NCBI RefSeq assembly: GCF_030345095.1
Contig: NZ_CP128360.1
Location: forward strand, 4,030,001-4,094,000
DNA from: Solwaraspora sp. WMMA2056
GTDB lineage: Bacteria > Actinomycetota > Actinomycetes > Mycobacteriales > Micromonosporaceae
Direction: 5' to 3'
DNA: 64,000 nt
The notes beneath the pieces are model-generated. The model was not told the origin of the DNA and did not search any database. It saw nothing but the letters and a program-made list of their open reading frames with translations. Positions 46,038 to 57,100 of the stretch are shown piece after piece. Numbering within the stretch: the stretch's first letter is position 1; every line of letters starts with the position of its first letter. Both the position numbers and the translations under genes were made by a program.

Positions 46038-46523
46038 GCCGCCATGCTGCCGGTCGACCACCCCGCCGCGCCAGCGCCACGCGCCATGATCGAGGCGAAC
46101 AAACATCGTCCTGACCGATGACACAGTGCTGACTCCGGTCGGACCGACGCGGAGGGGCGGGCGTCCGGAGCCGGTCGCGGTGGCGACCGGTCGGCACGTC
46201 CGGGTCGCAGATGATCCGACTGCCGCGCGCGGCTGCGCGGACAACCCCCAGCCGCGGTCGTCGCCCAGACGTTCCATGATGGACCGCCAATGTTCACTGG
46301 TCGGCGGGGTCGGTCAGCTCTCGGTCAGCTGGCTCGAAACTGACCGCGCAAGATCCAGTTTGTTGGTCGCGAAAGTTCACACCGCCGTAACTGAACGCCG
46401 CTAGGTTTCTCCGAGGAGTGACATCCAGGGATGGAAAATTTTCGCTCCAGGCTGCCGTGACGACACGATTCTCCGGCGGTCAGCACAGTATCCGCCGACC
46501 ACTGCCCACCGAGCGGGAGTCTG
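46038..46523. promoter_or_regulatory. 486-bp control region of the megasynthase cluster
   Basis: No gene seen. It contains direct heptamers TCGGTCA at 46310-46316 and 46321-46327 (11-bp period, the spacing used by SARP activators), with the second also forming an inverted repeat CGGTCAG-N11-CTGACCG (46322-46346). An AT-only-core palindrome GAAAATTTTC lies at 46434-46443. GCGGGAG at 46513-46519 is the ribosome binding site of the first megasynthase gene. Confidence 0.5.
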
Positions 46524-49500
46524 ATGAGTACTGCACTCGAGCCGCGCGAACTGGTGATCGCCTACGACCCGTGCGGCCACATCGAGTCGAGCCCACGCAT
46601 CGCCGGTGCGGTGCGCCGGGGCGGCGGAATCGGCGTGCTCGACCTGGCTGACGGGTCGGCACGCTCCATGCGCGCGTTGGACCAGCTCGTCGCCTGGTCG
46701 GCGGAGCCGGTCGCCGTCCGGGTGCCGGCCAACTGCCTGGCCTCGCTCGACGACGTCGAGCAGGTCACCGGCGGCCGGATCGATCTGGTGGTGGTCACCG
46801 GCGAGCTGCCGTGGCGCCTCGACCACCTGGTCGCCCGCTACCGGGTGCTCGCCGAAGTGACCAGTCTCACGGCCGCCCGTACGGCGGTCGGAGCCGGCGT
46901 GCACGGCCTGATCGCCCGGGGCATGGAGTCCGGTGGCGAGGTCGGCGAGCTGAGCACCTTCATCCTGGTGCAACAGTTGGTGGCGGCCGACCTCGGCGTA
47001 CCCGTCTGGGCCCTAGGCGGCATCGGCCCGCACACCGCCGCAGCCTGCGTGGCCGGCGGTGCGGCCGGCGTCGTGCTGGACACCCAGCTCGCGCTGATGC
47101 CCGAATCGGACCTGCCCACCGACGTGCTGGCCACGATCGGCCGGATGGACGGATCCGAAGCCGTCCTGGTCGACGGCTTCCGCGGCGTCGCCCGGACCCC
47201 CCGACGCCCCGGCACGACCGCGCCACCGCAACGCGCCGATCTGCTGCCCGTCGGTCAGGACGGCTGGCTCGCCGCCGAGTTCCGGCGACGGTGGGCCGAC
47301 AGCGCCGCCGCCGTACGGGGCCTGCGGGCCGCCATCGTCGAGGCCGTGACCGACGGCACCGCCGCCGACGTACTGCGACCCGACGGCCCCCTGGCCCAGG
47401 CACTGGGGCTGCGGGTGCCGGTCGCCCAAGGACCGATGACCCGGGTCAGCGACGAGGCCGGCTTCGCCGCGGCGGTCGCCGCCGACGGAGCCCTGCCGTT
47501 CATCGCGCTGGCACTGGCCACCGCCGGGCGTACCGAGGAGATGCTCACCGCGACCGCCGCCCGCCTCGGTGACCGACCGTGGGGTGTCGGTGTGCTCGGC
47601 TTCGCCCCCGACGACATCCGCACCGCGCAACTGGAGGTGATCAGGCGGGTCCGCCCCGGGTTCGCGATCATCGCCGGCGGGCGGCCGCCTCAGGCCAAGG
47701 AGCTGGAACGGGAGGGGATCCGCACCTTCCTGCACGTGCCGTCGCCCGGCCTGCTGCGGCAGTTCCTGCGGTCCGGGGCACGGCGGTTCATCTTCGAAGG
47801 CGCCGAATGCGGCGGCCACGTCGGTCCACGGGCCAGCTTCCCGCTGTGGGAGGCGCAGCTGGCCGTCCTCGCCGACCATCTCGACACCGTCCCGGCCGAG
47901 CAGGCCGCCGACGTGCAGGTGTTCTTCGCCGGTGGCATCCACGACGACCGCTCGGCGGCGATGGTCGCCGCCATGGCGGCACCACTGACCCGACGCGGGG
48001 TGCAGATCGGGGTGCTGATGGGCACCGCCTACCTGTTCACCACCGAGGCGGTCGACCATGGTGCGATCCGTCCGGCGTTCTCCCGGATGGCCCGCTCGGC
48101 GACCCGCACCGCGCTGCTGGAGACCGCTCCCGGGCACGTGACCCGCTGCCTGCACAGCGACTTCGTCGATGACTTCCACGCCCTGCGGGTCGAGCTGGAG
48201 TCGGCCGGGCTGGCCAACCGGCAGATCTGGGAGCACCTCGAACTGCTCAACGTCGGGCGGCTGCGGATCGCCAGCAAGGGCAAGAAGCGCGACGGCGACG
48301 CTCTGGTCGAGGTCGACGAGGCCACCCAGCTCAGTGAAGGGCTGTTCATGGCCGGGCAGGTCGCGGTGCTGCGCGACAGCGAGACGACGGTGGCCGACCT
48401 GCACCGTACGGTCACCGACCAGGCGGCCGCCTTCCACCAGATCCGTGCCGGGACGCTGCGTGACGCCTGGGCCGCGCCGGTACCGGAACAGGACGCCGCG
48501 CCGCTGGACATCGCCGTCGTCGGGATGGCCTGCATGCTGCCGAACTCGCCGGATCTGGCGGCCTTCTGGCGGACGGTGCTCGACAGCGTCGACGCCGTCA
48601 CCGAGGTCCCGCCCCACCGCTGGAATCCGGACATCTACTACGCGCCAGAGGTCGGCCCCGGCCAGACCGGCCGGATCAGCGTCTCCAAGTGGGGCGGCTT
48701 CCTCGCCGAGGTGCCCTTCGACGCGATCGCGTACGGGATCCCGCCCGCCGCGCTGGCCAGCATCGACCCGACCCAGCTGCTGGCCCTGGAGGTCTCGCAG
48801 CGGGCCCTGGTCGACGCCGGCTACACGCCCGGTCACGACGGGGTCGACCATTCCCGGACCGGTGTGATCTTCGGCGCCGAGGCCGGCAGCGACATGGGGC
48901 ACGCACAGACGCTGCGGACGATGCTGCCGGCGTACCTGGCGGACGTCCCTGCGGAACTGGACGACCAGCTGCCGACGGTGACCGAGGACTCGTTCCCCGG
49001 CATCCTGGCCAACGTCATCGCCGGACGGGTCGCCAACCGGCTGGACCTCGGCGGACCCAACTACACGGTCGACGCCGCGTGCGCCTCGTCGCTGGCCGCC
49101 ATGGACGCGGCCTGCAAGGAACTCGCCTCCGGCGGCAGCGACCTGATGATCTGCGGCGGTGCCGACCTGCACAACGGCATCAACGACTACCTGATGTTCA
49201 CCTCGGCGCACGCCCTGTCGCCGACCGGTCGCTGCCGGTCCTTCGACAGCACCGGCGACGGCATCGCGCTCGGCGAGGGCGTCGCCGCCGTCGTGCTCAA
49301 GCGACTGTCCGACGCCGAGCGGGACGGGGACCGGATCTACGCGGTGATCAAGGGCCTCGGTGGCTCCAGCGACGGTCGGGCACTCGGCCTGACCGCGCCA
49401 CGGGCGGACGGCCAGCGGCGCGCGTTGGACCGCGCGTACCGACAGGCCGGGGTCTCCCCGGCGCAGGTCGGCCTGATCGAGGCGCACGGCACCGGAACCG

Positions 49501-52500
49501 TCGTCGGCGACCGTACCGAGCTGGAGACGTTGACCACTGTGTTCAACGAGGCCGGCGCGACACCGGGCAGCTGCACCCTCGGCTCGGTGAAGTCGCAGAT
49601 CGGCCACACCAAGTGCGTCGCCGGACTCGCCGGCCTGATCAAGGCCTCGCTGGCGCTGTACACCGGCGTACGGCCACCGACCCTGCACCTGACCCGGCCC
49701 AATCCAGCATGGCACCCCGACCACAGCCCGTTCGCCTTCTACACCCAGGCCCGGCCGTGGGCCACGCCGGCGGCCGAGCGGATCGCCGGGGTGAGCGCGT
49801 TCGGCTTCGGCGGCACCAACTTCCACGCGGTGCTCGCCGCGTACCCCAACGCCCCGGAGCCACGGCACGCCCGGGACGACTGGCCGGCCGAGCTGTTCTG
49901 CTTCCGCGCCGGGGACCGGGCCGGTGCCCACCAGGGCGTTCGGCAGCTGCTGGCCACCTTCGACACCCGCGACCGGATGGGTCGGCGCTGGCGGCTGCGC
50001 GACCTCGCCGCCGCCCAGTCCCGCGAGAGCGAGACCCGTTCCGGGCCGGTGCAGGTCGCCGTCGTCGCCAGTGACCTCGACGAACTCGCCGGCCTGCTGC
50101 GGCGGGCGCTCGACGGTGACCACGACCCGGCCGTCGGCCTGCACCAGCCGGCCGCTACCCAGACCGGCGGCAAGGTCGCCTTCCTGTTCCCGGGCCAGGG
50201 CAGTCAACGGCCCGGCGCGCTGGCCGACCTCTTCGTCGCCTTCCCGGAGCTACGCCGGTTCCTCGACCTCGGTCGTGATCTCGCCGGTCCGCTGTTCCCA
50301 CCGGCCGCCTTCGACCCCGAGGGCGACCGTGGCCAGCAGGAGCGGGTCCGCGACACCCGGGTCGCGCAACCCGTACTGGGAATCGGCGGGCTGGCCATGC
50401 ACCACCTGCTCGGCCGGGTCAACGTGCGTCCCGACCTGGCCGGCGGACACAGCTACGGCGAACTGGTCGCCCTCTGCGCCGCCGGCTCGTTCGACGACCG
50501 TACCCTGTTGACCTTGAGCCGGCAGCGGGCCGAGGCGATTCTCGCGGCGGCCGGCACCGACCCCGGCACCATGGCGGCGGTCGCCGCCACCGCGGACCGG
50601 ATCAGCGAGATCCTGTCCGCAGCAAGACTGTCCGACGAGGTCGTCCTGGCCAACCACAACGGCCCGCAGCAGGTGGTGATCTCCGGACCCACGTCGGCGG
50701 TACGTCAGGCGGTGACCGCGCTCAAGGCGGGCGGTGTCTCAGCGCGGCCGATCCCGGTGGCCTGCGCGTTCCACAGCCCGGTGGTGGCCGGCGGTGTGTC
50801 GGCGTTCCGGTCCGTCCTGGCCGGCCACCGGGTGGCCGCGCCGGCCTTCCCGGTCTGGTCGAACCGCACGGCCGACAGCTATCCGACCAACCCCGAGGCG
50901 GTACGCGACGAGCTGGCCGGCCAGATCGCCGCACCGGTGCGGTTCGTCGACGAGATCGAGTCGATGTACGCCGCCGGGGCCCGGATCTTCGTCGAGGCCG
51001 GCCCAGGTCAGGTGCTCAGCCGGCTGGTCGACGCGGTACTCGGCGAGCGGCCGCATCTGGCCGTGTCCGTCGAAGGCCGGCGGGACGGCGGGCTACGCGG
51101 TTTCCTGTCCACCCTCGCCGAGCTGGCGTGCGCCGGTGTCCCGGTGCAGACCGGCTGGCTGTTCCGGGGCCGTCGGACCGCCGAGGTCACCGCATCGGCC
51201 TCGTCGACCCGGCCGATCTGGACGGTCGACGGGCAGTTGGTCCGCGATCAGCACGGCCGGCCGCTGCCCGGCGGCATGACGCCTCCCCGACAAATCAAGG
51301 AGCTGTCGATGACTGCATCCACCGAGGCCGGAAACGGCCATGGTCATGGCATCGTGTCCGGTGACGGTAACGGGGCCGGGCCGCTGGCCGGCAACGGCAA
51401 CGGCAACGGTGTCGCGCACGTGGCCGGCAACGGCAACGGAATCAGCCATCATCCAGGCACCGGCGACGGTGTCCGGCATGTCGCTGGTGCCGTGGCTGGT
51501 TACCGGGACGGGCGCGACGAACTGATCAGCGAGTTCCTGCGGACGAGTCGGGACCTGATCGCCTCCCAACGGGACGTGCTGCTGGCGTACTTCGGGGAGC
51601 GGCCGACAGCCGGCAACGGGTGGGTCGAACCTGCGGCGTACCAGTCGATGGTGGCCCAGCCGGCGATCGCCGCGCCGAGCCACTATCCCGAGGTGGTGGT
51701 GCCGCCCAGCGCGGCGACGGTGACGGACGCGCCAACCATCCCAGCGTCGCCTGCTGTCTCGTCGGCACCGCCGGCACCCGCCGTCCGCCCGGCTCCGCTG
51801 GCACCCGCCGTCCAGCCAGCTGCGTCGCCGCGTGCGGAGGTGGCCGAGGACCCGGCGGTCGCCGGTAGTGCCGTTCGGGCCGTGGCCGCCGCGCCGGTAG
51901 CGGCCCCTGCGGCCCCGGTCACAACGGCGACGGTGACCGCGACGGTCGCGGTACGGCCGTCGGTGGAGGTGGCGCAGTTCCAGGAGGCGATCCTGGCGGT
52001 GTTGAGTGAGCGGACCGGGTATCCGGTGGATCTGATCGAGTTGGATCTGGATCTTGAGGCGGATCTGAGTATTGATTCGATCAAGCGGGCTGAGGTTGCG
52101 GGTGAGGTGGCGACCCGGTTGCGGTTGTCGGTGGATGGTGACGAGTCGGAGTTGGAGGATCTGGTGCGGGCCCGGACGGTCCGGACCATGGTGGCGTGGC
52201 TGGCCGAGAAGATGGCCGCCGCACCCACCCCCGTCGCACCGGCCGCACCGGTGACCGCACCGGACCCGGCACCTGCTGTCACGGCACCTGCTGTCACGGC
52301 GACCGCTGTCCCCACGCATGCTGCCGCTGCGCCGGCTGTCGCCGCGCCGTCGCCGGCTGCGGTTCCGGTTCCGGCGTCGGCGCCGTCGGTGGAGGTGGCG
52401 CAGTTCCAGGAGGCGATCCTGGCGGTGTTGAGTGAGCGGACCGGGTATCCGGTGGATCTGATCGAGTTGGATCTGGATCTTGAGGCGGATCTGAGTATTG

Positions 52501-54161
52501 ATTCGATCAAGCGGGCTGAGGTTGCGGGTGAGGTGGCGACCCGGTTGCGGTTGTCGGTGGATGGTGACGAGTCGGAGTTGGAGGATCTGGTGCGGGCCCG
52601 GACGGTCCGGACCATGGTGGCGTGGCTGGCCGAGAAGATGGCCGCCGACCAGGCACCCGAGGCGGCTCCGGCGGCGGCCGCCCCGCCGACCGGGTCCGGC
52701 CCCGACCGCGCCGCGGCACCCCGTCGACTCGTCGCTCGGCCGGTGCCGGCCACCGGCGCGGTGGTCGCGCCCGAGGCGCTCGCCGGCACCCGCTTCCTGA
52801 TCACCGGCGGGTCAGCGGCGCTGGCACCGCTGGCCGAGCAGCTCGCCCAGCGCGGCGCGGCAGGTGCCACCGGCTCGATCCACGCTGGCGGGACGGACCA
52901 GGTGGCCGGCTACGACGGCGTGATCATCCTGGACGGGCTGAGCGACAGCGGCGGACCGCTGCTGCCCGGCATCTTCCCGTTCATCAAGCAGGCCCTCGCC
53001 GGTGGGGTGCGGTGGCTGATCGCGGCCGGCACCGCCGGTCCGCGTACCGACGGTTTCGCCGGTCTGTTCCGCACCATCAGCCGGGAGTACCCGCAGGTCT
53101 CGGCGACCTACCTGGAAGTGCCAGCGGGTGCCGACCACAGCCGCCTTGCCACCGGTCTGGTCACCGAACTGCTCAGCGGCGGGCAGACCCCGATCGTCAC
53201 CTGGTCGACAACCGGCCGGCAGACCGTCGACCTGGCCTCGGTCGATCTCGGCCCGCTCGCCGCAGGCGGTGCCGGCCCGGCCGGTGACGGCGCCGCCGAG
53301 GCCCAGGCGATCGGTCTGGACCAGGACTCGGTGGTGGTGCTCGTCGGCGGTGCCCGAGGCATCACCCCCTGGTTCGCCCGTACCCTGGCCGCCGCGAGCC
53401 GATGCCGCATCGAGCTGGTCGGCCGGACCCCGCTGCCGGAGGAGACGGAGCCCCCGGCGCTGGCCGCCGCCGCCGACAAGCCGGCGCTGCGAGCCGCGCT
53501 GGTGGCCCAGGGGATGCGGGCACCGGCGGAGATCGACCGCGCGGCGACGGCGATCCTGGCCGCCCGGGAGGTCCGCGCGACCCTGGACGAACTTCGGGAA
53601 CTCGGCAGTCAGGTGCGCTACCACAGCCTCGACGTCACCGACGCCGACGCCACCCGGCAACTGCTCAAGGAGATCCAGGGCGAGCGCGGACGCATCGACG
53701 GTCTGGTCTACGCGGCCGGCCGGATCGAGGACAAGCTGATCGCCGAGAAGGACCCCGCGTCGTTCGACCGGGTGTTCCAGACGAAGGTGCAGGGCGCGAT
53801 GACGGTGCTCGACGCACTGCGCGACGGTGCCGATCCACGCTTCGTGGTGCTGTTCGGCAGCATCGCAGCCGCGTACGGCAACCGGGGCCAGAGCGACTAC
53901 GCCGCCGCCAACGACGCGCTCGACCGGATCGGCGGCCGCTGGGCGGCCGACACCGGGGTGCGCTGCCTGACCGTGCACTGGGGGCCGTGGGCTCCGGGCT
54001 CCGTACACGGCGGGATGGTCAGCGCCGAACTGAGCCGGGAGTACGCCCGCCGGGGCATCGACCTGATCGATCCCGAGGAGGGCGCGCTGAGTCTGCTGCG
54101 TGAGCTCGCCTGGGGCGACCCGGCGGTCACCTCCGTGGTCTACACCGCCTCGGGATGGTGA
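46524..54161 (+). CDS. Multidomain lipid/polyketide synthase: NMO-like x2, KS, AT, ACP, ACP, KR
   Basis: 2545 aa. Residues 1-225: nitronate-monooxygenase (PfaD/ER)-like barrel, partial (RGMESGGEVG, LGGIGPHTAA). 290-640: second, full NMO-like barrel (EGAECGGHVG, LMGTAYLFTTEA), probably the FMN enoyl reductase. KS about 661-1105 with Cys853, His988, His1028. AT about 1218-1510 with Ser1310 (GHSYGE) and His1417. Gly/Asn-rich linker 1600-1665. ACPs 1813-1895 and 1955-2037 with Ser1852 and Ser1994 in LSIDSIKR, the PUFA-synthase-type motif. KR about 2270-2545 (GGARGIT, Ser2446, Tyr2459) preceded by a truncated SDR-like part. It should build a chain iteratively with reduction. It overlaps the next gene by a few bases. 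Resembles PfaA plus PfaD fused; product unknown. Confidence 0.9.
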   Translation: MSTALEPRELVIAYDPCGHIESSPRIAGAVRRGGGIGVLDLADGSARSMRALDQLVAWSAEPVAVRVPANCLASLDDVEQVTGGRIDLVVVTGELPWRLDHLVARYRVLAEVTSLTAARTAVGAGVHGLIARGMESGGEVGELSTFILVQQLVAADLGVPVWALGGIGPHTAAACVAGGAAGVVLDTQLALMPESDLPTDVLATIGRMDGSEAVLVDGFRGVARTPRRPGTTAPPQRADLLPVGQDGWLAAEFRRRWADSAAAVRGLRAAIVEAVTDGTAADVLRPDGPLAQALGLRVPVAQGPMTRVSDEAGFAAAVAADGALPFIALALATAGRTEEMLTATAARLGDRPWGVGVLGFAPDDIRTAQLEVIRRVRPGFAIIAGGRPPQAKELEREGIRTFLHVPSPGLLRQFLRSGARRFIFEGAECGGHVGPRASFPLWEAQLAVLADHLDTVPAEQAADVQVFFAGGIHDDRSAAMVAAMAAPLTRRGVQIGVLMGTAYLFTTEAVDHGAIRPAFSRMARSATRTALLETAPGHVTRCLHSDFVDDFHALRVELESAGLANRQIWEHLELLNVGRLRIASKGKKRDGDALVEVDEATQLSEGLFMAGQVAVLRDSETTVADLHRTVTDQAAAFHQIRAGTLRDAWAAPVPEQDAAPLDIAVVGMACMLPNSPDLAAFWRTVLDSVDAVTEVPPHRWNPDIYYAPEVGPGQTGRISVSKWGGFLAEVPFDAIAYGIPPAALASIDPTQLLALEVSQRALVDAGYTPGHDGVDHSRTGVIFGAEAGSDMGHAQTLRTMLPAYLADVPAELDDQLPTVTEDSFPGILANVIAGRVANRLDLGGPNYTVDAACASSLAAMDAACKELASGGSDLMICGGADLHNGINDYLMFTSAHALSPTGRCRSFDSTGDGIALGEGVAAVVLKRLSDAERDGDRIYAVIKGLGGSSDGRALGLTAPRADGQRRALDRAYRQAGVSPAQVGLIEAHGTGTVVGDRTELETLTTVFNEAGATPGSCTLGSVKSQIGHTKCVAGLAGLIKASLALYTGVRPPTLHLTRPNPAWHPDHSPFAFYTQARPWATPAAERIAGVSAFGFGGTNFHAVLAAYPNAPEPRHARDDWPAELFCFRAGDRAGAHQGVRQLLATFDTRDRMGRRWRLRDLAAAQSRESETRSGPVQVAVVASDLDELAGLLRRALDGDHDPAVGLHQPAATQTGGKVAFLFPGQGSQRPGALADLFVAFPELRRFLDLGRDLAGPLFPPAAFDPEGDRGQQERVRDTRVAQPVLGIGGLAMHHLLGRVNVRPDLAGGHSYGELVALCAAGSFDDRTLLTLSRQRAEAILAAAGTDPGTMAAVAATADRISEILSAARLSDEVVLANHNGPQQVVISGPTSAVRQAVTALKAGGVSARPIPVACAFHSPVVAGGVSAFRSVLAGHRVAAPAFPVWSNRTADSYPTNPEAVRDELAGQIAAPVRFVDEIESMYAAGARIFVEAGPGQVLSRLVDAVLGERPHLAVSVEGRRDGGLRGFLSTLAELACAGVPVQTGWLFRGRRTAEVTASASSTRPIWTVDGQLVRDQHGRPLPGGMTPPRQIKELSMTASTEAGNGHGHGIVSGDGNGAGPLAGNGNGNGVAHVAGNGNGISHHPGTGDGVRHVAGAVAGYRDGRDELISEFLRTSRDLIASQRDVLLAYFGERPTAGNGWVEPAAYQSMVAQPAIAAPSHYPEVVVPPSAATVTDAPTIPASPAVSSAPPAPAVRPAPLAPAVQPAASPRAEVAEDPAVAGSAVRAVAAAPVAAPAAPVTTATVTATVAVRPSVEVAQFQEAILAVLSERTGYPVDLIELDLDLEADLSIDSIKRAEVAGEVATRLRLSVDGDESELEDLVRARTVRTMVAWLAEKMAAAPTPVAPAAPVTAPDPAPAVTAPAVTATAVPTHAAAAPAVAAPSPAAVPVPASAPSVEVAQFQEAILAVLSERTGYPVDLIELDLDLEADLSIDSIKRAEVAGEVATRLRLSVDGDESELEDLVRARTVRTMVAWLAEKMAADQAPEAAPAAAAPPTGSGPDRAAAPRRLVARPVPATGAVVAPEALAGTRFLITGGSAALAPLAEQLAQRGAAGATGSIHAGGTDQVAGYDGVIILDGLSDSGGPLLPGIFPFIKQALAGGVRWLIAAGTAGPRTDGFAGLFRTISREYPQVSATYLEVPAGADHSRLATGLVTELLSGGQTPIVTWSTTGRQTVDLASVDLGPLAAGGAGPAGDGAAEAQAIGLDQDSVVVLVGGARGITPWFARTLAAASRCRIELVGRTPLPEETEPPALAAAADKPALRAALVAQGMRAPAEIDRAATAILAAREVRATLDELRELGSQVRYHSLDVTDADATRQLLKEIQGERGRIDGLVYAAGRIEDKLIAEKDPASFDRVFQTKVQGAMTVLDALRDGADPRFVVLFGSIAAAYGNRGQSDYAAANDALDRIGGRWAADTGVRCLTVHWGPWAPGSVHGGMVSAELSREYARRGIDLIDPEEGALSLLRELAWGDPAVTSVVYTASGW
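51956..52221 (+). repeat. First copy of 266-bp identical ACP repeat
   Basis: Identical, as far as I can read base by base, to 52382-52647 (offset 426 bp). It encodes the first internal ACP. It uses many T-ending codons and TTG (GTT, GAT, ATT, CTT, GGT), unlike the surrounding gene. Confidence 0.93.
52382..52647 (+). repeat. Second copy of 266-bp identical ACP repeat
   Basis: Second copy of the repeat at 51956-52221, encoding the second internal ACP. Identity includes all synonymous sites, which indicates recent duplication or ongoing gene conversion. Confidence 0.93.
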
Positions 54162-57100
54162 ACCGGATGTCGGACCTGACTGACCCTCACCAGACCATCG
54201 CGATCGTCGGTATGGCGGCGCTGATGCCCGGTGCCCCCGACCTCGACGCCTACTGGCGCAACCTGGTCGACGGCGTCGACGCCATCACGGACGTGCCGCC
54301 GCACCGCTGGGACGACGAGTTCTACGATCCGGAGCAGGCCCACCGACCGGACCGGCTGTACTGCCGGCGGGGTGGCTTCGTCGACGACTTCGCCACCTTC
54401 GAGCCACTGCGGTTCGGCATCATGCCGACCTCGATCGGCGACATCGAACCGGACCAGCTGATCACCCTGCAGGTGGCGGCCGCTGCGATCGACGACGCCG
54501 GCGGCCAGGACCGTCTGCCGGACCGGGACCGGATCGGCGTACTGCTCGGCCGGGGCGGGATCCTGAGCCCGGCGCAGGCGCGGTACGCCCAGCGGGTCCG
54601 GATGTCCAGCCAGGTCATCGGCATCCTCAAGGAGCTGATCCCGGACCTGCCGCCGGAGAGCCTCGACCGGGTCCGGCGCAAGTTCGACGAGCGGCTCGGC
54701 CCGCAGCAACCCGAGGGCACGATCGGGCTGGTGCCCAACCTCGCCGCCTCCCGGGTGGCCAACCGGCTGAACCTGCGTGGTCCGTCGTACACCATCGACG
54801 CCGCCTGCGCCTCGTCACTGATCGCGGTCGACCAGGGCATGACCGAACTGCGGGCCGGCCGGTTGGACGCGGTGCTCGCCGGTGGGGTGCACCACGTGCA
54901 CGACATCAGCTTCTGGTCGGTGTTCAGCCAGCTCCGGGCCCTGTCGTGGCAGGGTGAGATCCGTCCGTTCGACTCGTCGGCGGACGGCCTGCTGATCGGC
55001 GAGGGCACCGGCATCGTGGTGCTGAAGCGGCTGTCCGACGCGCTGGACGCCGGCGACCGGGTGTACGCGGTGATCCGCGGCAGCGGCGTCTCCAGCGACG
55101 GCCGGTCGGCGAGCATGTTCAACCCGGCGAGCAGCGGACAGTCGCTGGCCATCCGGCGGGCCTGGCAGGCCGCCGGGCTGGATCCGACCGCGCCGGACGC
55201 GCTGGGTCTGCTCGAGGCCCACGGCACCGGCACGCCGACCGGGGACGCCGCCGAACTGGTCACCGTCGCCGAGGTGTTCGGTGGATACCAGGGTGGGCCA
55301 CGTCCGGTGATCGGCTCGGTCAAGTCCATGATCGGGCACACCATGCCGGCGGCCGGGATCGCCGGCCTGATCAAGGCGACCCTCGCCGTGCACCGCGGCG
55401 TCCTGCCGCCCACCCTGCACTGTGGGCAGCCACGGGACGAGATGGCCGCGACCCGGTTCGCGCCGATCGCCGCCGCACAGCCATGGGAGAGCGACGGACC
55501 GCGCCGGGCCGGGGTCAACGCGTTCGGCTTCGGTGGGATCAACGCCCACCTGATCGTCGAACAGCCGCCGTCCGCCCCGTCGGCCTGGGCGGCCGTGCCG
55601 AACGGCACGGCCGGGCAACCGGCCCGCTCGGCCGCCGTCGAGGTCGCCGAACCGGACCAGGTGCTGTGGTTGGCCGCCGCCGAACCGGCCGGCCTCGCCG
55701 CACTGCTGGACCGCGACGATTCGACGGTACGGCGTGACGGTGCCGCGTTCGCCGACGGTCCGCAGGCCCACGGCGCGCCACCGTGCCGGATCGGGGTGGT
55801 GGACCCGACCGACAAGCGGCTGGCCACCGCCCGCCGCGCGGTGAGTCGGGGAGAGCCCTGGCGTGGTGCCCGGGACATCTGGTTCACCACGGCTGGGCTG
55901 CTGACCGCCGGCGGGAAACTGGCGTTCGTGTTTCCTGGACTGGAGGCCGAGTTCACGCCGCGTACCAAGGATCTGGCCGCGCACTTCGGGCTGGCGGACC
56001 GGGAATGGTCCGCCGCCGACCTGGGCCGGCACGGTGCCGGTCTGATCGAGGTGGGCAAGTTCCTCGACGAGGTGCTCGGCCGGATCGGGATCCGCCCGGA
56101 CGCGGTCGCCGGGCACAGCATCGGGGAGTGGTCCGCCGCAGCGGTGACCGGGCAGGTCAGTACCACCGACATGGACGGCTTTCTCAAGTTGTTCGACGCC
56201 GACTCGGTGGCGGTGTCCGGCTACGTCTTCGCCGCCGTGGGCGCCGGTGCCGACCAGGTGACGCCGGTGCTCGGCGACTTTCCGGGAGTGGTCCTGTCGC
56301 ACGACAACGCGCCAGCGCAGTCGGTGGTCAACGGTCCCGAGGAGCAGGTCGACCGGCTGGTCAACGAACTGCGTCGGCGCAACGTGCTGTGTCAGAAGTT
56401 GCCGTTCCGGTCGGCCTTCCACACCCCGGCGTTCGCCGACGGGTTGCGGTCGATTGGGGCTGCCCTGCAGTCCTGGCGGGTACATCCGACGACGGTCCCG
56501 GTCTGGTCGGCGACCCTGACGGCGCCGTTCCCCACCGACGAACAGCAGGTCAACCAGATCTTCGTCCGGCACATGATGGAGCCGGTCTGGTTCCGGCAGC
56601 TGACCGCCGCGATGTACGACGCCGGTTTCCGGGTCTTTCTGCAGGTCGGCGCGGGACAGCTGGCGTCGTTGGTCAGCGACAACCTGCGGGGTCGGGAACA
56701 TCTCGCCATGCCGGTCAACGTGGGCCACCGTACCGGTCTCGACCAGTTGCGCCGGGTCGCCACCGCGCTGTGGGTGGAGGGCGCGGCACCGGACCTACGG
56801 GCGCTGCGGCCACCCGCCGCCGCACCGGCCGCTCCGGCTCCGGCGCCACCGGCTGCTCCGGCGCGTCGAGGGCCGAAGATCCAGCTGGACCTGGGCGGTC
56901 CGCTGGTGCGCCTCGGACCGGGTGCCGACACCCTGCTCGGCCTGCCCGACCGGCCGGCGCCCCAGCCGTCCGGCCCGCCGTCGGGCCAGGCACTGCCGCC
57001 GGCCAGCACCGCTCAGGAACCACCTGTGCCACCGGCTGTGCCCCGCCCGTCGGTCGGGACCGAGCCGTCGGTCGAAGCCGAGCCGCCGGCTGCCGCGCGG

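Noticed and set aside
47013-50207. A 1064-codon open frame antisense to the first megasynthase gene
   Set aside because: Typical shadow frame of high-GC DNA: Arg/Gly/Val-rich, no domains, opposite a gene with clear KS and AT motifs.
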